Shown here: positions 1-6,250 of the stretch, one piece after another
How the letters are laid out: every line of letters begins with the position of its first letter
How positions within the stretch are numbered: the first letter of the stretch is position 1
Assembly: GCA_964600965.1 (NCBI GenBank)
Contig: CAZRLO010000069.1
Location: 1 to 15,163 of the forward strand
DNA length: 15,163 bases
From: UBA5972 sp964600965
Lineage (GTDB): Bacteria; Pseudomonadota; Alphaproteobacteria; Rhodobacterales; Rhodobacteraceae
Direction: 5' to 3'
Notes under the pieces: generated by a model
What the model was told of the DNA's origin: nothing
What the model saw: only the letters and a program-made list of their open reading frames with translations
Databases searched by the model: none
Position numbers and translations under genes: made by a program

Positions 1-6
1 CACCGG

Positions 7-972
7 TTACAAAACCGCCAGATCCCCCGCCAGCCACGGCAATTCATCGATGCACGGGTCCACCACCTTCTTTTGCAGCAACGGGCGCAGCCGCAAGGCG
101 ATGTCGCGCGGCATGCGGTCCATCGCATCCCGACGCGCAAACAGCGATATGCGGCGTCGAAACGGGGCAAACGGCAACGGCATGACGACAACATCGCCCC
201 TGAAACGATGGGCGCGCATGAATCCCAGCGGGGTGGTGATGGTCCAGCCGGCACCACCCGCGACCATCGCCATGATCGCATGATAGCTGTCAAGCTCGAA
301 CCGATCCGGAATCGTCAGGTCCACCGCATGCAGGTGCGCTTCGATCTGCCGTCCCATCATCTGGCGGGCAGAGTAGCGGATGAAAGGCCGCGCCAGCAAT
401 TGCGCCAGAACATCGGCGCTGGGATCGATGACCCCCGGCGGGGCCGCCACGATAAACGGATCGCTCAGCAGCGGATGGGTTTCCATCCAATCCGCCGCCA
501 GATCCAGATCCGCGGCGACGATGACATCCAATGCGCGGGATTCCAGCAGCCCCGCCAGATGATAGCTCGCGCCGGTTTCTAGCACAAAGTGACAGGTCTT
601 GAGCTCTTCGCTCATATCGGCCAGCAAGCGTGGGGTGACGTCTGCGTCGAAATCCTCGATCATGCCCAGACGCAACCGGGGCAGTGCGCTGATGTCCCGG
701 CGGGCCAGTTCCGATTTCGCCTGCGCCGCCTCGGCCATGATATTGAGCGCCCGGCGGTGAAACAACCGCCCCGCCGATGTCAGCGCCAGCGGACGCGCGG
801 CGCGATCGACCAGCCGCGAACCCGTGGCAGTCTCCAGATTGGTGATCTGTTGGCTGACGGTCGAGGCGCTGGCCCTCAGGCGCTTGGCGGCCACCGAGAT
901 CGAACCTTCCTGAATGGCGGCCAGAAAAATCTCGATCCCCCAAAGGGACAGTCGCTTATCCGGGTCGGGCAT
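7..972 (-). CDS. LysR-family transcriptional regulator
   Basis: A 321-residue cytoplasmic DNA-binding regulator of the usual LysR length. The N-terminal winged helix-turn-helix is clear, with the pattern FLAAIQEGSISVAAKRL then SASTVSQQITNLE, followed by the GSRLVDR turn and LTSAGRLFHRRA linker helix. The rest fits the periplasmic-binding-protein-like effector domain, including a GGAGWTITTPL segment late in the protein. An in-frame ATG lies 63 bases further upstream, but I chose 972 because AAAGG sits about six bases before it on the minus strand and the extra residues look unlike LysR sequence. It is divergent from an ornithine cyclodeaminase-family gene, the classical layout of a LysR regulator and its target, so that gene is its most likely target (inference). 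The effector cannot be told from sequence. Confidence 0.93.
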   Translation of the reverse strand: MPDPDKRLSLWGIEIFLAAIQEGSISVAAKRLRASASTVSQQITNLETATGSRLVDRAARPLALTSAGRLFHRRALNIMAEAAQAKSELARRDISALPRLRLGMIEDFDADVTPRLLADMSEELKTCHFVLETGASYHLAGLLESRALDVIVAADLDLAADWMETHPLLSDPFIVAAPPGVIDPSADVLAQLLARPFIRYSARQMMGRQIEAHLHAVDLTIPDRFELDSYHAIMAMVAGGAGWTITTPLGFMRAHRFRGDVVVMPLPFAPFRRRISLFARRDAMDRMPRDIALRLRPLLQKKVVDPCIDELPWLAGDLAVL

Positions 973-1046
973 GGGCGCCTTTGATGTGGAAATGGTCGGT
1001 GTGGCCACGCTATTGCGCCATCTGGTCGCTTGCAACGGCGTTTATG

Positions 1047-1063
1047 GCTGATAGCGTGGCAGC
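1047..1063. promoter_or_regulatory. Candidate LysR box in the divergent intergenic region
   Basis: A short dyad, GCTG-N9-CAGC, contains the T-N11-A spacing (T at 1049, A at 1061) expected of LysR-type recognition sites. It lies in the 111-bp region between the regulator start (972) and the cyclodeaminase-family start (1084). Such motifs are short and occur by chance, so support comes mainly from position. Its centre is only about 28 bases from the downstream start codon, which would suit autoregulation or repression better than classical activation. Confidence 0.35.
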
Positions 1064-1083
1064 AGCAATGCAGGGAATCCGCG

Positions 1084-2043
1084 ATGGACGACGATATCAG
1101 AATATTCAACGCCGCCGAATTGCGCGCGGATGTCCCGCTTGACGGATCGGTCGTCGAGGTGGTGGAACGCGCGTTTGCGGCGCTGGCGGAAGATCGGGTG
1201 ATCATGCCGCCAATCCTGTCGATGAGCATCGCCGCAAGAAACGCCGATGTCGACGTCAAGACCGCCTATATCGAGGGATTCGATGCATTCGCCGTCAAGA
1301 TCAGTCCGGGATTTTTTGACAATCCCAAAATAGGACTTCCAACCACCGGCGGCATGATGGCGCTGTTTGCGGCAGATACCGGGCGTGTGCGGGCCATCCT
1401 GCTGGACCATGGTTATCTGACCGATTTGCGCACCGCTGCGGCGGGGGCGGTGGCCGCAAAATGTCTGGCAGGCGATGTCGCGGTGGCCGGGGTGATCGGT
1501 GCCGGCGAACAGGCGCGCTGGCAGATGCGCGCAGCATATCTGGTCAAGCCGTTTGCCCGCGGAGTGGTCTGGGCGCGTGACGCCGCCAAGGCCGGGGATT
1601 GTGCCGCCGAACTGACCCGCGATCTGGGCGTACCGGTACGTGCCACTGCCGAAAGACGGCATCTGGTGGAACAGAGCCAACTGGTCATCACCACCACCCC
1701 TTCGCGCGCGCCGCTGATCGAGGCCGCATGGCTGCATCCCGGCCTGCACATCACCGCGATGGGATCGGACACGCCCGGCAAGAACGAGATCGCACCAGAC
1801 GCCCTGGCGTTGGCGGACTTGTACGTTGCCGACCATGCCGCCCAGTGTGCGGAACTCGGCGAACTCGCAACCGCAATCGCCGCCGGAACGATGTCGGGCG
1901 CGCAACCACCGGAATTGGGCCAGATCGTGACCGGCCAGCATCCCGGAAGGACAGACCCGCGCCAGATCACCATCGCCGATCTGACAGGCACCGGTGCGCA
2001 GGACACCGCAATCGCCAGCCATGCGGTGGCGAAAATCGGCTAG
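1084..2043 (+). CDS. Ornithine cyclodeaminase / mu-crystallin family protein
   Basis: A 319-residue NAD(P)-dependent enzyme of the ornithine cyclodeaminase/mu-crystallin family. Visible family features are the substrate-binding Lys in FAVKISPG, the GYLTDLRTAAAGAVAA segment with its conserved Arg, the Rossmann loop GVIGAGEQARWQ, and the GSDTPGKNEI segment matching the catalytic-Asp motif of cyclodeaminases (GGDCPGK in the characterised enzymes). The start at 1084 is preferred over one 54 bases upstream because AGGGAA lies six bases before it. Members include true ornithine cyclodeaminases, EutC-type proteins of ectoine catabolism, alanine dehydrogenases and the iminosuccinate reductase BhcD. 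The general look reminds me of the EutC-like group, but no eutB, doeA or bhc gene is in the window, so the substrate stays open. It is probably controlled by the divergent LysR regulator. Confidence 0.9.
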   Translation: MDDDIRIFNAAELRADVPLDGSVVEVVERAFAALAEDRVIMPPILSMSIAARNADVDVKTAYIEGFDAFAVKISPGFFDNPKIGLPTTGGMMALFAADTGRVRAILLDHGYLTDLRTAAAGAVAAKCLAGDVAVAGVIGAGEQARWQMRAAYLVKPFARGVVWARDAAKAGDCAAELTRDLGVPVRATAERRHLVEQSQLVITTTPSRAPLIEAAWLHPGLHITAMGSDTPGKNEIAPDALALADLYVADHAAQCAELGELATAIAAGTMSGAQPPELGQIVTGQHPGRTDPRQITIADLTGTGAQDTAIASHAVAKIG

Positions 2044-2442
2044 GGAAAGGGTCGTGACCCCAACCAGAAACCGGCACCGGCAACGGCAAGCCACAAAGTG
2101 ATTTTCCCGGCCCCGCCCAAACCCGTTTGGTGCTTGCGTACAGGCGTTGCTGCCCATGCGTGTTCAAAGGCCGGTCCCGTTAAATCGCAACGGTATTTCC
2201 GCGAAAAAACACCACGGTACAAAGACGTCCGCTGGCCGTCAGACAACCGGAGCGGTTCAATTTCGCGATATCCGTGGAACGCGCTGCGGGCAATTCCGCG
2301 GGCGGCAAGATAATTTGCCACCCGAACGGCTGGCACGTCACATTCGCGTGATCCATCGTATCGGCCAAATGCGAATTCGGATAGTTTCGAGCAGCGGAAA
2401 CGCCCAGAAATACGTTCATCCAACGCGGGGGACCGATCCGAT
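2044..2442. other. Gap of about 400 bp with no convincing gene
   Basis: This stretch separates the cyclodeaminase-family gene from the secreted-protein gene. GC content is a little lower than in flanking genes, and no plus-strand frame looks like protein. One minus-strand frame (stop at 2040-2042, possible GTG start at 2321) gives a protein-like sequence ending in a hydrophobic segment, but its three codon positions have similar GC content by hand count, which is unlike real genes here. It may hold promoter sequence for the gene at 2443, though I see no good -35/-10 pair. No tRNA, large repeat or insertion-sequence end was seen. Confidence 0.5.
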
Positions 2443-3078
2443 ATGCGAGCGCAGGGATTATTGCTTTGGACAATGCTGCTGGCGTTCTCGCTGACGCCCG
2501 GATCGGCATTTTCCGCTGATCCCGGCACCCGTTACACCCGGATTCCGATCCAGTTCATCGCCGCCCTGGGCGATCCGACGGCGAACTCGGGCACCGGGGC
2601 GCAGACCTGGGGCATATGGGAAAAAGACCCGGGACCGCGCGGCGTCTGGCTGCGGTTTTTCGGCCTTCTGAAAGCCACGGGCGGTTACGCGCCCGCCTTG
2701 TGGAAATTCGACCCCGACGATTGGTGGCTGGACGAGAACGGCCTGATCATGGAAAAACCGTCCTTTCCGCTTGCACCCGGTAAATATCTCGTAACCGGCA
2801 ACCGCGAGGCCGTGGCCGAACTGACGATCTATCCCAATGACGAAAGCGGCGACCGGAAATGGGAGCTGACGGAGGGCATTAACCTCTATGACGTCACCCA
2901 TTTGCCCTGCCGGTCCGCCCGGTTCCGACCCAGTACCGACGGCAGCATCTGCACACCGGCCAACGCGCTTATCCCTGCCTTTCCGATCACACCGGGAACC
3001 GCGATGCCGCCGGTTTCGGGGTGCAGGAAACTCGACTACTCGGTCCTGTTCATCATTGGGCTGCCGGACGAAACCTAA
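2443..3078 (+). CDS. Secreted protein of unknown function
   Basis: A 211-residue protein that I do not recognise. It begins with a typical Sec signal peptide: hydrophobic core LLLWTMLLAFSLTPGSA, with likely cleavage around residues 22-26, so the mature protein should be periplasmic or extracellular. The mature part is rich in Trp, Pro and Gly (for example QTWGIWEKDPGPRGVWL and DPDDWWLDENG) and has three cysteines spread over the C-terminal third. There is no other membrane segment. GGGGGA lies ten bases before the ATG. The next gene (flippase-like protein) starts 73 bases downstream on the same strand, so it may be cotranscribed with the arabinose-lipid genes, although a T6 run lies between them. 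Function is unknown; a role at the cell envelope is inference from secretion and neighbourhood only. Confidence 0.8.
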   Translation: MRAQGLLLWTMLLAFSLTPGSAFSADPGTRYTRIPIQFIAALGDPTANSGTGAQTWGIWEKDPGPRGVWLRFFGLLKATGGYAPALWKFDPDDWWLDENGLIMEKPSFPLAPGKYLVTGNREAVAELTIYPNDESGDRKWELTEGINLYDVTHLPCRSARFRPSTDGSICTPANALIPAFPITPGTAMPPVSGCRKLDYSVLFIIGLPDET

Positions 3079-3093
3079 AGAGGTGCCCGCACC

Positions 3094-3122
3094 GGCAAGC
3101 CATTTCATCACCGGCCTTTTTT
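3094..3122 (+). terminator. Weak candidate terminator with T6 run
   Basis: CCGG repeated at both ends of a short segment can form a 4-bp stem directly before CC and six consecutive T residues (3117-3122). The run follows the stop of the secreted-protein gene by some 40 bases. The stem is short and its loop long, so any termination is probably partial. Confidence 0.25.
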
Positions 3123-3151
3123 CTGCCATCAACTTCCTTTAGCACGGCCCC

Positions 3152-4117
3152 ATGGTGGGAGTATCCGGCATTCGCGCGTCGCTGATCATATTTGCGGTCT
3201 TTCTGATTGCGGCAGGACTGGCCCTCTGGGCGGTCAGTGCCGAGGACATCTGGGCCCATATCCGTGCGATCACCTGGGTTCAAATGGCCGCGTTGCTGGC
3301 GTTTTCACTGGCCAATTACGGGTTGAGAGGGCTGCGCTGGCTGATTTACACGCGCGCTTTGGGGTTGCACATGGGACCGTTTCAGGTCTTGCGCCATTAC
3401 CTCGGTGGCTTTGCCCTGACCATGACACCGGCGCGGCTGGGCGAAGTGGTGCGGATGCGCTGGATCATGCGCGAGACCGGCGCGGCGCTCGAAAACGTCG
3501 CACCGCTGGTGCTGGTGGATCGGGCCGGCGATCTGGCCTCGACCGGGTTCCTTTTGGCGTTGGCGCTGTTGGCGGGCACATCCGGCATTGTCGGTGGTCT
3601 GCCGGTGGCGCTCGTGGCCGTGATCGTGGCACTGGTTGCAACCCGCCCGGTGCTGTTCGGCGGCCTTGTCACCAGCACTTATCGATTGCTTGGAACACGC
3701 CCGCGCATCTTTGTGCGCCTGCGCCGCGCCGCGCGGGCGTTGACCCCGTTTTCAGCGGCCAAAGTCGTGGTGCCGGCGGTTCTGGTCGGCGGCGTCGGCT
3801 GGTTCGCCGAAGGTTTTGCATTCTACCTGTTGCTCGGATGGATGGGGGCGGAGGTCCCGCTGTGGACCGCAGTTGCCATATTCCTGTTCGCGATGATGAC
3901 CGGCGGGGCCACCGGCCTGCCCGGCGGCGTTGGCGGCGCCGAGGCCGCGATGGTTGCACTGCTTTCGTTGCAGGGCGTGCCGCTTGAAATCAGTCTGCCC
4001 GCCACTGCCATCATCCGGTTGACCACGCTGTGGTTCGCCATCGCGCTGGGCATCATTGTGTTCCCATTTGCCGAAGGCATCGCCGCAAGGAGCCGCCATG
4101 CGCTTGAAAATAGCTGA
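3152..4117 (+). CDS. Flippase-like polytopic membrane protein (UPF0104 / LPG_synthase_TM family)
   Basis: A 321-residue inner-membrane protein with about eight hydrophobic segments. It carries the hallmark motifs of the UPF0104/lysylphosphatidylglycerol synthase transmembrane family (YbhN and AglD relatives): LRHYLGGFALTMTPARLGEVVRMRW near residues 76-100 and GLPGGVGGAEAAMVALL around residue 255. The soluble lysyltransferase domain of MprF is absent, as in the stand-alone family members annotated as flippase-like. The ribosome-binding site is poor, so expression may depend on upstream translation. Its end overlaps the DprE1-like gene by 20 bases, suggesting translational coupling. In this context a role in moving the lipid-linked sugar across the membrane is plausible, but that is inference from family and neighbours. 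Confidence 0.85.
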   Translation: MVGVSGIRASLIIFAVFLIAAGLALWAVSAEDIWAHIRAITWVQMAALLAFSLANYGLRGLRWLIYTRALGLHMGPFQVLRHYLGGFALTMTPARLGEVVRMRWIMRETGAALENVAPLVLVDRAGDLASTGFLLALALLAGTSGIVGGLPVALVAVIVALVATRPVLFGGLVTSTYRLLGTRPRIFVRLRRAARALTPFSAAKVVVPAVLVGGVGWFAEGFAFYLLLGWMGAEVPLWTAVAIFLFAMMTGGATGLPGGVGGAEAAMVALLSLQGVPLEISLPATAIIRLTTLWFAIALGIIVFPFAEGIAARSRHALENS

Positions 4118-5420
4118 AACTTCGGGTTGGGGGCGTGTGCTGCGCGCCAACGGGCCGATGGCGCGCCCGGAAAAAATCACGGCCTTGCGGGCGGTTCTGA
4201 AACAATCCCCTGCCCCCGCGATCGGCAATCTGCGTTCCTATGGCGATGCGGCGCTTAACAGTGCCGGGCGGACGATCAGCATGACGCGGCTCGACCGGTT
4301 CATCGCGTTTGATGCCGAAACTGGCGTGTTGAACGCCGAAGCGGGTGTGACCATCGGCGAAATCCTGCGGGTTTTTTCGCCCCGGGGCTGGATACCGGCG
4401 GTGATCCCCGGCACCGGCTTTGCGACACTTGGCGGGGCGATCGCCAATGACGTGCATGGCAAGAACCACCACGGTGCCGGCAGTTTCGCAGAGCATGTCC
4501 TGGGTCTCGATCTGATGGGCACCAACGGTCGCATCCGGCGCATAACCCCGAACGGGAACCCGGACATCTTTGCCGCCACAATGGGGGGGCTGGGGCAAAC
4601 CGGAATCATCGTAGCCGCCGCGATCCAACTGATCCCGGCGGGTTCGCAGATGATGGCGGTGCGCGAAAATCGCGTCGACGGGATCGCCGAGTTTCTGGCG
4701 ATGCTGGATCAGTCCGAGGCCAGTTATTCGGTCGGCTGGATCGACGCGACCGCGAAGGGCGGTCAATTGGGGCGTGGCATTCTGGAGGAAGCCGAAATCG
4801 GCATTTCCGCCGACGCACCGCGCGAAAAGCGGGCCAAATCGGTTCCGCGCGACGCCCCGCAATTCCTGTTGTCGCCGCCGGTCGTGCGCCTGTTCAACCA
4901 TTATTATCTGCGCCGCGTTCCCGCCGAGGGGCGCCGTGTGGGCCGAACGATGCAGGATTTCTTTTTTCCGCTCGATCGCATTCACAACTGGAACCGGCTC
5001 TATGGCAAATCCGGTTTTCACCAGTTTCAATGCGTGGTGCCCCAAACCGGCGGGTCTGGCGCGTTGAGCGAAATGCTGGAACGGATTGCGCGGTCGCGCC
5101 TTGCCTCGCCTTTGGCGGTTCTGAAACGTCTCGGCGACAGCGGCCCGGGGCTGATGTCGTTCCCAATGGCCGGGTACACGCTGGCGGTCGACTTTCCGAA
5201 CCGCGCGAATGCGGTCGGGCTGCTGGGCGAACTTGAAACGCTGACGGCGCAGGCAGGCGGCCGGATCTATCTGGCCAAGGATTCCACGGCCCGCCCTGAA
5301 ACGATTGCCGACATGTATGTCAAACGCGCCGATTTCGCCCGCATCGCGAATGCCGCCGACCCGGAGCGGGCGCTGGAAACCGATCTGGTGCGCCGGTTGC
5401 GGCTGAGAGAGGAACCATGA
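4098..5420 (+). CDS. dprE1: DprE1-like FAD-dependent oxidase (decaprenylphosphoryl-beta-D-ribose 2-oxidase family)
   Basis: A 440-residue flavoprotein oxidase of the DprE1 family (mycobacterial DprE1 has about 460 residues). It would oxidise C2 of polyprenyl-phosphoryl-ribose to the 2-keto intermediate. Diagnostic segments are RSYGDAALN, GTGFATLGGAIANDVHGKNHHGAGSF (H120-H125, matching HGKNHH of DprE1), GGLGQTGII in the FAD domain, and YLAKDSTARPET with K394 matching catalytic Lys418 of the M. tuberculosis enzyme. The residue matching its Cys387 is Ala363 (YTLAVDFP); the 31-residue spacing to the Lys is identical in both. I chose the start at 4098 because AAGGAG lies five bases upstream. It overlaps the flippase-like gene by 20 bases, and its stop overlaps the DprE2-like start (ATGA), so the genes form one operon. 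Confidence 0.93.
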   Translation: MRLKIAETSGWGRVLRANGPMARPEKITALRAVLKQSPAPAIGNLRSYGDAALNSAGRTISMTRLDRFIAFDAETGVLNAEAGVTIGEILRVFSPRGWIPAVIPGTGFATLGGAIANDVHGKNHHGAGSFAEHVLGLDLMGTNGRIRRITPNGNPDIFAATMGGLGQTGIIVAAAIQLIPAGSQMMAVRENRVDGIAEFLAMLDQSEASYSVGWIDATAKGGQLGRGILEEAEIGISADAPREKRAKSVPRDAPQFLLSPPVVRLFNHYYLRRVPAEGRRVGRTMQDFFFPLDRIHNWNRLYGKSGFHQFQCVVPQTGGSGALSEMLERIARSRLASPLAVLKRLGDSGPGLMSFPMAGYTLAVDFPNRANAVGLLGELETLTAQAGGRIYLAKDSTARPETIADMYVKRADFARIANAADPERALETDLVRRLRLREEP

Positions 5421-6154
5421 AACAAAACTGGCTGATCCTTGGCGCAAGTTCCGCCATGGCGCGCGCCTTTGCCCGGCGGGTCGCCGAAAACGGCGCCGAC
5501 GTCTTTTTGGCGGGCCGGGACATGGACGACCTCGCATGCCTGGCTGCGGATTGTCGGGTTCGCGGGGCCGAAACGGCCGAGGCGCTGAAATTCGACGCCC
5601 GCAAACCCTCTGGTTTTCCGGCCATTCGCGACCGTCTGGCAATGCAGGACGGGGAATTGAACGTGGCGGTTTTCGTCGGCTCGATGCCCGCGCAAAGCGC
5701 CATCGACGATGACCCGGCGCTGATCAGCGGCACCGTTGGCGACAGTTTCACCGGGCCCGCACAGTTCCTGCAGGGCTTCGCGCCCCTGATGGAGGACCGC
5801 GGCGGCGGCACGATCGTCGGCGTCGGTTCGGTCGCGGGGGACCGGGGACGGATCGGCAATTACGTCTATGGCGCGGCCAAGGCTGGATTTGCCACCTACC
5901 TTTCCGGGCTCAGAAACCGGCTGACACGGGCGGGTGGACACGTGGTGACGGTGAAACCGGGTTTCGTCGATACGGCGATGACCTGGGGGTTGCCCGGCAT
6001 GTTTCTGGTCGCCAGCCCCGAGGACGTCGCCCGCGACATCCAGCGCGCGGTTCAAAAGCGACGAAACACCATCTACACGCCATTTTTCTGGCGATATATC
6101 ATGCTGATCATCACCCATATCCCCGAGGCGATCTTCAAGAAAATGTCGATCTGA
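5417..6154 (+). CDS. dprE2: DprE2-like short-chain dehydrogenase/reductase
   Basis: A 245-residue short-chain dehydrogenase that fits DprE2, the partner of DprE1. It would reduce the 2-keto lipid-linked pentose with NAD(P)H to give polyprenyl-phosphoryl-arabinose. The N-terminal nucleotide loop is ILGASSAMARAFARR, the catalytic Ser lies in VGVGSVAGDRGR, and the catalytic pair is Y151 and K155 in YGAAK; VKPGFVDTAM follows as in the family. The C-terminus is hydrophobic (WRYIMLIITHIPEAIF), as in DprE2 proteins, which suits work at the membrane face. GAGAGGAA provides the ribosome-binding site inside the end of the DprE1-like gene, and the start overlaps that gene's stop as ATGA, a strong sign of coupled expression and joint action. 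Confidence 0.9.
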   Translation: MKQNWLILGASSAMARAFARRVAENGADVFLAGRDMDDLACLAADCRVRGAETAEALKFDARKPSGFPAIRDRLAMQDGELNVAVFVGSMPAQSAIDDDPALISGTVGDSFTGPAQFLQGFAPLMEDRGGGTIVGVGSVAGDRGRIGNYVYGAAKAGFATYLSGLRNRLTRAGGHVVTVKPGFVDTAMTWGLPGMFLVASPEDVARDIQRAVQKRRNTIYTPFFWRYIMLIITHIPEAIFKKMSI

Positions 6155-6200
6155 CGTCGGCGCGCGTATCGCTCGCTTGCCGGCGCTCCTTTCAAGGATC

Positions 6201-6223
6201 GACCGCAGACGAACCGTGCGGTC
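6201..6223. terminator. Hairpin between convergent genes
   Basis: A perfect 7-bp inverted repeat (GACCGCA / TGCGGTC, 9-nt loop) lies in the 96-bp gap between the convergent DprE2-like and prenyltransferase genes. A second GC-rich dyad (GGGGC at 6229 with GCCCC ending at 6251) follows. No T run accompanies either, so this would be a structural barrier or weak terminator rather than a textbook one. Confidence 0.35.
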
Positions 6224-6250
6224 ATGATGGGGCGGCGCGGCGCGCGGCCC

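Noticed and set aside
1599..2057. A 152-codon plus-strand frame inside the cyclodeaminase-family gene
   Set aside because: Its Arg/His/Pro-rich composition is typical of the wrong frame in GC-rich genes, and the overlapping gene is well supported.
2040..2528. Minus-strand reading frame of 162 codons across the gap after the cyclodeaminase-family gene
   Set aside because: The upstream half overlaps the signal-peptide region of the secreted-protein gene and looks random, and even the better downstream part lacks codon-position bias.
4053..5642. A 529-codon open frame on the minus strand opposite the DprE1-like gene
   Set aside because: It is a shadow of the high-GC plus-strand genes; its sequence is low in family-like motifs while the plus strand carries complete DprE1 and DprE2 signatures.
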